Source: CAYRIF01 sp964424205
Lineage (GTDB): Bacteria; Bacteroidota; Bacteroidia; Cytophagales; Cyclobacteriaceae
NCBI GenBank assembly: GCA_964424205.1
Contig: CAYRIF010000096.1
Span: 1-12,132, forward strand
Direction of reading: 5' to 3'
Length of the DNA: 12,132 nucleotides
Part shown: positions 6,137-12,132 of the stretch, piece by piece
Layout of the letters: every line of letters begins with the position of its first letter
Numbering within the stretch: the first letter of the stretch is position 1
Made by a program: the position numbers and the translations under genes
Notes under the pieces: model-generated
What the model was told of the DNA's origin: nothing
The model's database searches: none
Seen by the model: only the letters and a program-made list of their open reading frames with translations

Positions 6137-9100
6137 TTAAATGTTTGTTGTATCTTTTCTTAATTCTTTTTTCAATTGCCTTTCTTTCCACATGCTGTAA
6201 AGCACAGGCACGACAAACATGGTCATCACTTGTAGTAACATGCCTCCAAATGATGGGATTGCCATCGGCACCACCACATCAGCCCCTTTTCCTGTAGCGG
6301 TTAATACGGGTATCAAAGCAATCACGGCTACCGCAGCAGTCATCATGGCGGGACGTACCCTTTTGGCGCCGGCATGCAGTACTGACGTTCTGATGGCGGC
6401 AACTGTTTTTGGTTTTTCTTCCTCAAAAACTTGTGTGAGGTAGGTACCCATAATCACACCGTCATCAGTTGCAATACCAAACAAGGCTATAAATCCTACC
6501 CAAACGGCGACACTCAAGTTAATGGAATGTAGTTGAAAAAGATCTCTCATGTGTACGCCGGCAACATCAAAATTTAAAAACCAACCTTGTCCATAAAGCC
6601 ATATCATGACAAATCCTCCTGCAAAAGCCACGAATATTCCTGAGAACACCATCAATGAGGGAATAAACGACTTAAACTGAAAATATAAAATCAATAAGAT
6701 TAGAATTAAGGAGATGGGTACTACAATTAATAGCCGTTTTGACGCGCGGATTTGATTTTCGTAGTTTCCTGTAAAACGATAAGTGACGCCATCTGGTAAA
6801 TGGAATGACCCATTGTCAATTTTTGATTTGATGAGCGCTTGTGCTTCTTCCACTACATTAGTTTCAGCATTTCCTTCTTTCATATCAAAAATCACGTATC
6901 CTGTTAAAAAAGTATCTTCACTTTTAATGACTTGTGGTCCTCTTACATATTCAATCGTTGCTAACTCTCTCAGCTCTACTTGCACACCAGCAGGGGTAGG
7001 GATTAATATTTTTTTCAAATCATCTGGATTATCTCTAAATTCCCTTGCATATCGCACACGTACCGGAAATCGTTCTCTTCCTTCTACGGTGCTGGTCAAT
7101 TGTTTTCCCCCTACAGCAACAGACAATTGCATTTGCATGTCTTTGATGGTGAGGCCATAGCGAGACATGGCTTCTCTGTTCAGTTTTATTTCTAAATAAG
7201 GTTTGCCTACGACCCTATCTGCAAAAACTGTCGTTGGGTTTACACTTGGTACTTCTTTTAGGATGCTCTCTAATTCATACCCTACTTTTTCAATTACTTC
7301 TAGTGTAGGACCAAATACCTTGATGCCCATGGGTGCTCGCATTCCCGTTGCCAACATGATTAACCGGGTTTGAATGGGTTGTAATTTTGGCGCGGAAGTA
7401 AGTCCCGGAAATTTGGCTTGTTTTGTAATTTCTTTCCAAATGTCATCAGGTCTTTTAATTTTCTTTCGCCATTGCCTGAAGTAGTCGCCATCTTCATCCA
7501 TGATTAAATCTTGGTGATTAATTTTCCTAAACGTGTCTTCACCATATTCATAGGTCGTGCTATCTTGTAGTAGAAAGGCACCTTCATCATTTACTTCAAA
7601 TCGCATTCTATGCCCATCTTCATCCAATATATATTCAGGAATATAATTGATGGTATTTTCAAACATAGAGGTAGGTGCAGGGTCTAAAGCTGAGTTAACA
7701 CGTCCCCATTTTCCAACTGAGGTGGCTATCTCGGGTATGGAATTCAAGTGCTTATTAATGCTAGCAATGATTTCCATATTTTCGGTAATACCCGAATGGG
7801 GCATGGTCGTAGGCATCAATAAAAAGGATCCCTCATCCAAAGCCGGCATAAACTCTTTGCCTACACCAGGAAATGATTTATCCAAGCTGTTCCATACTAT
7901 ATTATTTTTGGTAAAATTAGGCAGGAACCCAAATACGTTATGGAATCCAATCCAAATGGTTAATCCAAAGAAAACGGCAATGATTGGAATGGTCAAAAAT
8001 TTCCATTTATTATCGAGACACCAGGTTAATATTTTGGTGTAATAGTGAACAATGGTCATTAAAACACCCAAAATCAATCCAACCAACACAATCACAAAAA
8101 TGAAATTAATAAAAGTGGTGTTTGAAGCACCAAGTGGCATCCACTCTATGGTTAAGAAATAGAGTACCACCAATAGGGTAATAGCGACATTGATGAAGTT
8201 CGCTACCTTATCAGAATAGGGTAGTTTGACACGACCGTTTATTAGATTCCTTGGCTTGACCTGTGCCAGTATATTGTTGATGCCATAAGCGATAAGTGCC
8301 AATGCAATGATGCTGCCATAGGCAATCAAGAATACTATGCCAAATCCAATTAATAGGGCATTAAATACCCTGCTCATTCGTTTTTTGTCGAAGCGGATAG
8401 AAAATAAGACTTGCGCTATGGCTGGGATAAACATGATGCCAATAAACAATGAAGAAACTAATGCAAAGGTCTTTGTAAAGGCTAAGGGTCTAAACAATTT
8501 TCCTTCTGATGCCTGCATGGCAAATACAGGCAAGAAACTGACGATAGTCGTTGCCAAGGCCGTCATGATGGCTGACGCTACCTCTACCGTTGCTGCATAG
8601 ATAACTTGCACTAAATTTTTACCACTGACGCCTTCATTTTCTGGCATCTCGAGATGTCTTATTATATTTTCTGTAAAAACAATTCCGACATCCACCATGA
8701 CGCCAATGGCAATGGCAATACCAGATAATGCAACAATGTTGGCATCGACATTGAAATACTTCATTAAAATAAAGGTCATCAATACGCCAATTGGTAATAA
8801 GGTAGATATTAATATCGAAGCCCTTAAATTCATCACCAGTACAATGACTACAAGAATACTGATTAGTATTTCATGTGAAAGTGAGGATTCTAGTGTTCCT
8901 AAAGTTTCTTGGATTAAACCCGATCGGTCATAGAATGGTATAATGGTGACTTTGGATATAGTGCCATCTGCCAAGGTTTTGGACGGCAGCCCAGGAGCTA
9001 CTTCTTTGATTTTATCTTTTAGTTTATGGATTACCGCTTGTGGATTGGCGCCATACCGGGCAACTACTACGCCGCCTACGGCTTCCACGCCACTTTTATC

Positions 9101-9982
9101 TAATCCACCCCGCCGGGTTGCAGGGCCAAACTGAATTTTAGCGACATCTTTTAATCTGATGGGAACATTTTCACGTACTGTAACGACGCTTTCTTCTAGG
9201 TCTTTTAGGCTTTTTATATAGCCTAAACCACGCACCAAATATTCTACCCTATTGAATTCTATGGTTCTTGCACCGATGTCTAGATTACTGTTTTTTACAG
9301 CATTCATAATCATTGTTACATCCACATTGGCAGCTTTCATGGCATCAGGATCAATCTCAATCTGATATTCCTTCAGGAATCCTCCGATGGAAGCTACTTC
9401 GGAAACCCCACTGGTAGCGGTTAAATAATAACGGACATAAAAATCTTGGATGGTGCGTAATTCTTGCGGATCCCAACCGCCCGTTGGTTTACCTGTTTTT
9501 GGGTCTCGACCTTCCAAGGTGTACCAATATACTTGCCCTAGTGCCGTAGCATCTGGTCCCAATGCAGGCTTTACCTCTCTCGGGACTGTGCCAGGTGGCA
9601 GCGAATTTAGTTTTTCTAATATTCGTGTACGACTCCAATAAAAATCAACATCATCATTGAATATGATATATATACTAGAGAGTCCAAAAATAGAATTGCT
9701 CCTAATGGTTTTTACCCCAGGGATTCCTAATAGTGCCGTTGTTAATGGATACGTAATTTGATCTTCAATATCTTGTGGAGATTGCCCTGTCCATTCGGTA
9801 AAGACAATTTGTTGGTTTTCACCGATATCAGGAATAGCATCTACTGGCACGGGGTTTCTTTCTATCCATGATAGTTCCCAGTTGAAAGGTGCCGTTACCA
9901 CGCCGCCAATGATGAAAGCGCCGAGTAGCATGAATGTAATCAACTTATTTTCAAGAAAATACTTGATGATTTTATTTAACAT
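6137..9982 (-). CDS. cusA: CusA-type heavy-metal RND efflux pump (enlarged, 1281 aa)
   Basis: 1281 residues; E. coli CusA has about 1047. The N-terminal part shows the family pattern NPVPVDAIPDIGENQQ (43-58) and FTEWTGQSPQDIEDQITYPL (61-80). The fourth membrane helix carries GIAIAIGVMVDVGIVFTEN (421-439) with the proton-relay acid D431; the form IGxMVD is nearer to monovalent-metal (Cu/Ag) pumps than the DFGIIVDG of CzcA. The region DPAPTSMFENTI (767-778) and TRLIMLATGMRAPMGIKV (872-889) corresponds to the periplasmic metal-binding cleft, with M773, M876, M881 and M885 as candidate ligands. The tenth helix region has GIATDDGVIMGTYL (1169-1182). Two extra blocks account for the size: about 530-658 between helix 6 and 7, with three more hydrophobic stretches, and a charged block at about 784-848 in the periplasmic part. 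The pump exports metal using proton flow. It heads the tightly packed cusA-tolC-cusB-oxidase run. Confidence 0.95.
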   Translation of the reverse strand: MLNKIIKYFLENKLITFMLLGAFIIGGVVTAPFNWELSWIERNPVPVDAIPDIGENQQIVFTEWTGQSPQDIEDQITYPLTTALLGIPGVKTIRSNSIFGLSSIYIIFNDDVDFYWSRTRILEKLNSLPPGTVPREVKPALGPDATALGQVYWYTLEGRDPKTGKPTGGWDPQELRTIQDFYVRYYLTATSGVSEVASIGGFLKEYQIEIDPDAMKAANVDVTMIMNAVKNSNLDIGARTIEFNRVEYLVRGLGYIKSLKDLEESVVTVRENVPIRLKDVAKIQFGPATRRGGLDKSGVEAVGGVVVARYGANPQAVIHKLKDKIKEVAPGLPSKTLADGTISKVTIIPFYDRSGLIQETLGTLESSLSHEILISILVVIVLVMNLRASILISTLLPIGVLMTFILMKYFNVDANIVALSGIAIAIGVMVDVGIVFTENIIRHLEMPENEGVSGKNLVQVIYAATVEVASAIMTALATTIVSFLPVFAMQASEGKLFRPLAFTKTFALVSSLFIGIMFIPAIAQVLFSIRFDKKRMSRVFNALLIGFGIVFLIAYGSIIALALIAYGINNILAQVKPRNLINGRVKLPYSDKVANFINVAITLLVVLYFLTIEWMPLGASNTTFINFIFVIVLVGLILGVLMTIVHYYTKILTWCLDNKWKFLTIPIIAVFFGLTIWIGFHNVFGFLPNFTKNNIVWNSLDKSFPGVGKEFMPALDEGSFLLMPTTMPHSGITENMEIIASINKHLNSIPEIATSVGKWGRVNSALDPAPTSMFENTINYIPEYILDEDGHRMRFEVNDEGAFLLQDSTTYEYGEDTFRKINHQDLIMDEDGDYFRQWRKKIKRPDDIWKEITKQAKFPGLTSAPKLQPIQTRLIMLATGMRAPMGIKVFGPTLEVIEKVGYELESILKEVPSVNPTTVFADRVVGKPYLEIKLNREAMSRYGLTIKDMQMQLSVAVGGKQLTSTVEGRERFPVRVRYAREFRDNPDDLKKILIPTPAGVQVELRELATIEYVRGPQVIKSEDTFLTGYVIFDMKEGNAETNVVEEAQALIKSKIDNGSFHLPDGVTYRFTGNYENQIRASKRLLIVVPISLILILLILYFQFKSFIPSLMVFSGIFVAFAGGFVMIWLYGQGWFLNFDVAGVHMRDLFQLHSINLSVAVWVGFIALFGIATDDGVIMGTYLTQVFEEEKPKTVAAIRTSVLHAGAKRVRPAMMTAAVAVIALIPVLTATGKGADVVVPMAIPSFGGMLLQVMTMFVVPVLYSMWKERQLKKELRKDTTNI

Positions 9983-10017
9983 AATAGTTTGTTGATGTTT
10001 AAATATTTAATACATAA

Positions 10018-10081
10018 AGTGTTGGAAACACTAATTTGTAGACATTTGTCCACAGCAAACTTTCCTGTTTTATGAAACAGG
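10018..10081. promoter_or_regulatory. Cluster of three small dyads upstream of cusA
   Basis: The 111-bp gap between the HYC_CC_PP gene and cusA holds three inverted repeats: agtgtt-gga-aacact (10018-10032), gaca-tt-tgtc (10041-10050) and cctgttt-tatg-aaacagg (10064-10081). None is followed by a T-tract on the minus strand, so they do not look like terminators. They could be operator sites for the HMA-AraC protein or mRNA hairpins ahead of cusA. I see no convincing TAnnTTTG promoter box here. Function is inference only. Confidence 0.35.
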
Positions 10082-10093
10082 TATTATGTTATA

Positions 10094-10474
10094 CTAAAGT
10101 AGAAAAGACTGAACCTTGAGGTATATAGTAGGCTCAGATAATGGGGGAGGTATTTCGGTAAGAAATTGATTGGTTTTTGCTGATTCTTTAATAATTACAT
10201 CACTTATAAAATAGGCAATGCTATACAGCACAAAAGTTGTTGGAGATAAGTTAACATCATAATTTTGTGATTGAAACTTATCTTTAATTTCGAAGTGTTC
10301 AGATTCATTATGGCAGCAACCTGCTGGCATATCTTTTTCCATACCACAGGAATTTGCAGATTCATTGATGGCTATGTCATATACCTGACCACCACAATAA
10401 TGCTTATTGACAGTGACACCAAACGTGCCAATCAACAAAATAATCACCATTGAAATGTTAGCTAAACTCCTCAT
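10094..10474 (-). CDS. HYC_CC_PP family protein (unknown function, metal-cluster associated)
   Basis: 126 residues with the three landmarks for which this family is named: HYC at 25-27 (in NKHYCGGQVYDIAI), CC at 53-54 (in MPAGCCHNE) and a proline run at 109-111 (TEIPPPL). A signal peptide or anchor covers about 5-20 (ANISMVIILLIGTFGV). A further Cys lies at 43, with Met and His close by (CGMEKDMPAGCCHNESEH), giving a possible metal-binding cluster. A second hydrophobic stretch at about 79-95 (TTFVLYSIAYFISDVII) may be a membrane helix. From memory, members of the family usually sit just upstream of CusA-type pumps in Bacteroidota; here the gene ends 111 bp before cusA on the same strand and probably leads the operon. 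The function is not known; a periplasmic metal-handling accessory of the pump is the natural guess. ATG at 10472-10474 is the only start that includes the signal peptide. Confidence 0.85.
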   Translation of the reverse strand: MRSLANISMVIILLIGTFGVTVNKHYCGGQVYDIAINESANSCGMEKDMPAGCCHNESEHFEIKDKFQSQNYDVNLSPTTFVLYSIAYFISDVIIKESAKTNQFLTEIPPPLSEPTIYLKVQSFLL

Positions 10475-10549
10475 GAATATGCAATTATACGAAAGAATTT
10501 TGATAAGGTTGCTCTGAATGTATGAAAAGGTGAGTTTTCGGTGGATATT

Positions 10550-11254
10550 TTACCTTTGTTTTTTGGGTTCTTCTTCTCTAGGTGAAATACAATAAGTACC
10601 AAAAAGCCTATCCCAAAGCACAGTAAAAAAACCATAATTACAGGAGGAATATTCATGGTGTTGCTTGTGGAAAATGTTGTTGCCGAATAGCATGCTTTTT
10701 TTATTTGACGAAGTATGAAGGTGGGCAATTACCCCTAACAACCAGTTGATGAAGATGATAAGAAGAAAGCTATAAAGATTTAATGAAAGAAGTAGTGGAA
10801 AAATGGTGAGTATAATTCCAAAAAACAACGCTTCCAGCGGATTCATGATATATAGACTAATAGAATTGAAATCCCCAATTAGATGATGTTCTTTATGAAG
10901 TAGCTTGAACGGCCATATATAATGGGCGACAAAATGCAACACGTACATAAAAAAATCAATTAGGAAAAATAGGATACCAAAATCTCTCAAAAAGTGGGCA
11001 TCATCAAAAGTAATTTTGGAATGTAGAAAGAGTAGATAACCAGGGATGGCTACAATGACATTAACGAACACAACAATTATGGAAAGAATAATATCTCTTT
11101 TTTTGATTGTTGCGCTTTCGTGCTGATAAAATGATGACCATAACCTACTAATTATGATTGTTGTCAGGTACATTAATACATTGGCAGATAATAGCAGCCC
11201 CCAGAATAGGATTGGGTTATGAAGAGATTCTAAATGTTGAGTGATCCATACCAT
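10550..11254 (-). CDS. Sterol desaturase / fatty acid hydroxylase superfamily membrane protein
   Basis: 234 residues, a usual length for bacterial members. Four to five hydrophobic segments are visible (about 15-36, 55-76, 91-112, 140-157, 158-178). The histidine motifs of the di-iron family are all present: HFVAH (107-111), HKEHH (120-124), HLH (178-180) and HKQHHEYSSCNYG (196-208), followed by the typical tail WDRLFGTY (214-221). Such enzymes use an active-site pair of iron ions and O2 to hydroxylate or desaturate lipids at the membrane; the actual substrate here cannot be read from sequence. It lies 75 bp before the HYC_CC_PP gene and about 94 bp after the Cys-rich gene, behind that gene's terminator, so it may share a transcript with the metal genes. 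Whether it has a role in metal stress (lipid change) or is only a neighbour is open. No key His residue is missing, so activity is plausible. Confidence 0.9.
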   Translation of the reverse strand: MVWITQHLESLHNPILFWGLLLSANVLMYLTTIIISRLWSSFYQHESATIKKRDIILSIIVVFVNVIVAIPGYLLFLHSKITFDDAHFLRDFGILFFLIDFFMYVLHFVAHYIWPFKLLHKEHHLIGDFNSISLYIMNPLEALFFGIILTIFPLLLSLNLYSFLLIIFINWLLGVIAHLHTSSNKKSMLFGNNIFHKQHHEYSSCNYGFFTVLWDRLFGTYCISPREEEPKKQR

Positions 11255-11295
11255 CTATTCAAGTTATTTATTGACGATTCCTTTGCAAAGAAAAC

Positions 11296-11326
11296 ATAAA
11301 AAAAAGGATGGTAAAACCATCCTTTT
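11296..11326 (-). terminator. Strong intrinsic terminator after the Cys-rich gene
   Basis: A perfect ten-base stem (aaaaggatgg at 11302-11311, ccatcctttt at 11317-11326) with a five-base loop. Read on the minus strand the stem is followed by a run of eight T (complement of 11298-11305, overlapping the stem base). It starts 23 bases after the stop of the Cys-rich gene and so separates that unit from the hydroxylase and metal-efflux genes downstream. Confidence 0.88.
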
Positions 11327-11348
11327 AGATAAGTATTGTAAAAGATAA

Positions 11349-11663
11349 TTATTTCTTTTCTTCCTCTTTTTTTGCTTTACACGCTTTTTTCTCAGCAGCA
11401 GAACATTTTTTACCACTTTTTTTGCAAGCCTTTTCCTCAGCGGCAGTACATTTTTTTTCTTCTTTATTTTCGCAACATGCTTTTTTGTAACCTGTCTCAC
11501 ATTTATGTGCTTCTGCAACAGCATCGCCAGCTTCAGCCGTAGCATCAGCAGCGGCTACAGCTTCTACAGCTGTTTCTGCAGCTTCAGTAGTTTGTGCATT
11601 TACTGTGCCAGTGATTACAAACATTGCAAATGCAATCAGCGAAATTTTAATTGTGTTTTTCAT
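11349..11663 (-). CDS. Exported Cys/Lys/Ala-rich small protein, metallothionein-like candidate
   Basis: 104 residues from ATG at 11661-11663. Residues 1-23 form a clear signal peptide (MKNTIKISLIAFAMFVITGT, then VNA before QTTEA). A longer reading from 11714 would put 17 residues ahead of it and would contain the likely promoter box, so the shorter start is preferred. The mature part has an Ala/Glu/Thr-rich acidic stretch (about 25-52), then a basic Cys-rich tail with seven cysteines (C55, C63, C64, C72, C80, C87, C95). The tail holds two 15-residue repeats, KKCTAAEEKACKKSG and KKCSAAEKKACKAKK (71-85 and 86-100 approximately). The regular Cys spacing suggests binding of soft metal ions in the periplasm or outside the cell; this is inference from composition, and I recognise no named family. 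It is monocistronic: own promoter box upstream, strong terminator downstream. The low-complexity tail also makes a false Lys-rich frame on the same strand. Confidence 0.8.
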   Translation of the reverse strand: MKNTIKISLIAFAMFVITGTVNAQTTEAAETAVEAVAAADATAEAGDAVAEAHKCETGYKKACCENKEEKKCTAAEEKACKKSGKKCSAAEKKACKAKKEEEKK

Positions 11664-11692
11664 TTTGATTCTATTTATTGTTTTAGATGGAA

Positions 11693-11700
11693 CAAAAGTA
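11693..11700 (-). promoter_or_regulatory. Bacteroidota-type -7 promoter box (TACTTTTG) for the Cys-rich gene
   Basis: On the minus strand the bases read TACTTTTG, an exact fit to the TAnnTTTG -7 consensus of Bacteroidota primary sigma factor promoters. The expected upstream TTTG/TTG element about 19 bases away is poor. The box lies 29 bases before the ATG at 11663, giving a short A-rich leader, and would fall inside the coding region if the longer start at 11714 were used. Confidence 0.5.
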
Positions 11701-11741
11701 ATTATTATTTCCATTAAATAGCTTTGGTGTAAGAAATTCAG

Positions 11742-12083
11742 TTAATCTACCACTAAATCTCGGTATTTGGGGTATTTCACACTGTACTTTAAGCGTTTCT
11801 TTGTTGTCTTACCAGACATAACTCGAAGATTCCACATGAGTGTTCCATCTTCCTTATTTAATTTGCCTCCTGAATAATCTATCTGTTCAATCGTAATTTC
11901 CTTGGTATTAGAGATGGGAAATTGATCTTTAATGGTAATATTAATTGGTTCATTCTTCTTGTTACGTACACTTATTTCATAAGCTACCATTACTTTTTTA
12001 TTGCTACCTAATAATTTTTTAGAAGAAAAGTCTTTTATTTTTTCTCTTGTAACGATAATGTTTTTGTCTCTACCTAACCCGCA
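11742..12083 (-). pseudogene. C-terminal remnant of a DUF4139 (MuiA-like) protein, 5' end lost
   Basis: The frame is open for 113 codons from just after an in-frame TAA (12084-12086) to the stop at 11742-11744. From LGRDKNIIVTREKIKDFSSK (starting at base 12077) onward it reads as the end of a DUF4139 protein: VAYEISVRNKKNEPINITI, DQFPIS, IDYSGGKLN, DGTLMWNLRV and SVKYPKYRDL. Proteins of this family are typically 500-650 residues, with an N-terminal DUF4140 and coiled coil, and a DUF4139 body; their role is not well known. Here only about one fifth remains. The family-like sequence starts abruptly at L-G-R-D and the DNA before it has a stop at once, so the gene seems broken by insertion, deletion or rearrangement at about 12077-12086. 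An internal ATG at 11988-11990 could start an 82-residue fragment, but a functional product is unlikely. A sequencing or assembly error at the break is the alternative. Confidence 0.7.
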
Positions 12084-12132
12084 TTATTCACCGTATTTTA
12101 AAATACCAAGGGAAAATAGCGAAATACACTGC
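12084..12132. other. Non-coding edge beyond the DUF4139 break, with a 14-bp perfect palindrome
   Basis: The last 49 bases do not continue the DUF4139 gene in any frame I can recognise. They contain gtattttaaaatac (12093-12106), a perfect 14-base palindrome, just after cgcattattcacc. This could be the end of an inserted mobile element, but too little is visible to name one; no transposase sequence lies in the window. Confidence 0.35.

Noticed and set aside
6783..7160. 125-codon plus-strand frame inside cusA
   Set aside because: An antisense shadow of a strongly conserved pump gene with no recognisable domain; the same applies to the other plus-strand frames in the efflux genes.
6137..9982. 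Claim that the CusA three-Met substrate site is incomplete (Leu at 944 in SRYGLTI)
   Set aside because: I could not place the E. coli M573/M623/M672 residues reliably on this sequence without an alignment, so no loss of a key residue is claimed.
10471..10728. 85-codon minus-strand frame overlapping the end of the hydroxylase gene
   Set aside because: It lies in another frame of the hydroxylase, whose conserved HKQHH and WDRLFGT motifs cover the same bases; the overlapping product matches nothing I know.
11264..11545. 93-codon Lys/Arg-rich minus-strand frame over the Cys-rich gene
   Set aside because: A frame-shifted reading of Lys/Ala/Cys low-complexity codons; it also runs through the strong terminator. 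The other frame has a proper signal peptide.
11664..11714. Longer start (ATG at 11714) for the Cys-rich protein
   Set aside because: It would place 17 residues in front of a clear signal peptide and would include the TACTTTTG promoter box in the coding region.
12078..12132. Naming the right-edge DNA as the end of a particular insertion sequence family
   Set aside because: Only about 50 bases are visible, with no transposase and no second terminal repeat for comparison.

Overview
The window looks like chromosomal or island DNA of a member of the Bacteroidota. A multicopper oxidase here ends in a type IX secretion (T9SS) sorting domain, the DNA is AT-rich, one gene has a Bacteroidota-type -7 promoter box (TAnnTTTG), and several families present (HYC_CC_PP, DUF3347-tailed CusB, HMA-AraC regulators) are, from memory, typical of that phylum. 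Genus cannot be told. Every gene I can support lies on the minus strand, so transcription runs from right to left.

In transcription order: at the right edge (11742-12083) lies the C-terminal end of a DUF4139/MuiA-like protein cut off by an in-frame stop, with unrelated-looking DNA beyond it. Next comes a short exported Cys/Lys/Ala-rich protein (11349-11663) with its own promoter box and a strong intrinsic terminator (11296-11326). A membrane sterol desaturase/fatty acid hydroxylase family protein follows (10550-11254).

The core is a copper/silver-type efflux and oxidation cluster: HYC_CC_PP protein (10094-10474), CusA-type RND pump (6137-9982), TolC-type outer-membrane factor (4885-6126), CusB-type adaptor with extra metal-binding ends (2970-4796), T9SS-exported multicopper oxidase (1196-2959), and an HMA-AraC fusion regulator (567-1145). 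CusA, TolC and oxidase junctions are about 10 bp; the TolC-CusB junction instead carries a 63-bp palindromic element. Two small genes follow: a 40-residue Cys-Cys membrane protein (370-492) and a Met-rich exported protein running off the left edge (1-260).

Inferred working: the adaptor's N-terminal heavy-metal-binding domain and His/Met linker hand Cu(I)/Ag(I) to CusA, which expels it through the TolC channel; the exported oxidase converts Cu(I) to the less toxic Cu(II); the small Met- and Cys-rich proteins buffer metal in the periplasm; and the HMA-AraC protein probably senses cytoplasmic metal directly and controls the cluster. No separate CusF gene is seen; the adaptor's added domains may take its place. 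No tRNA, rRNA, CRISPR array, complete insertion sequence or origin was seen.
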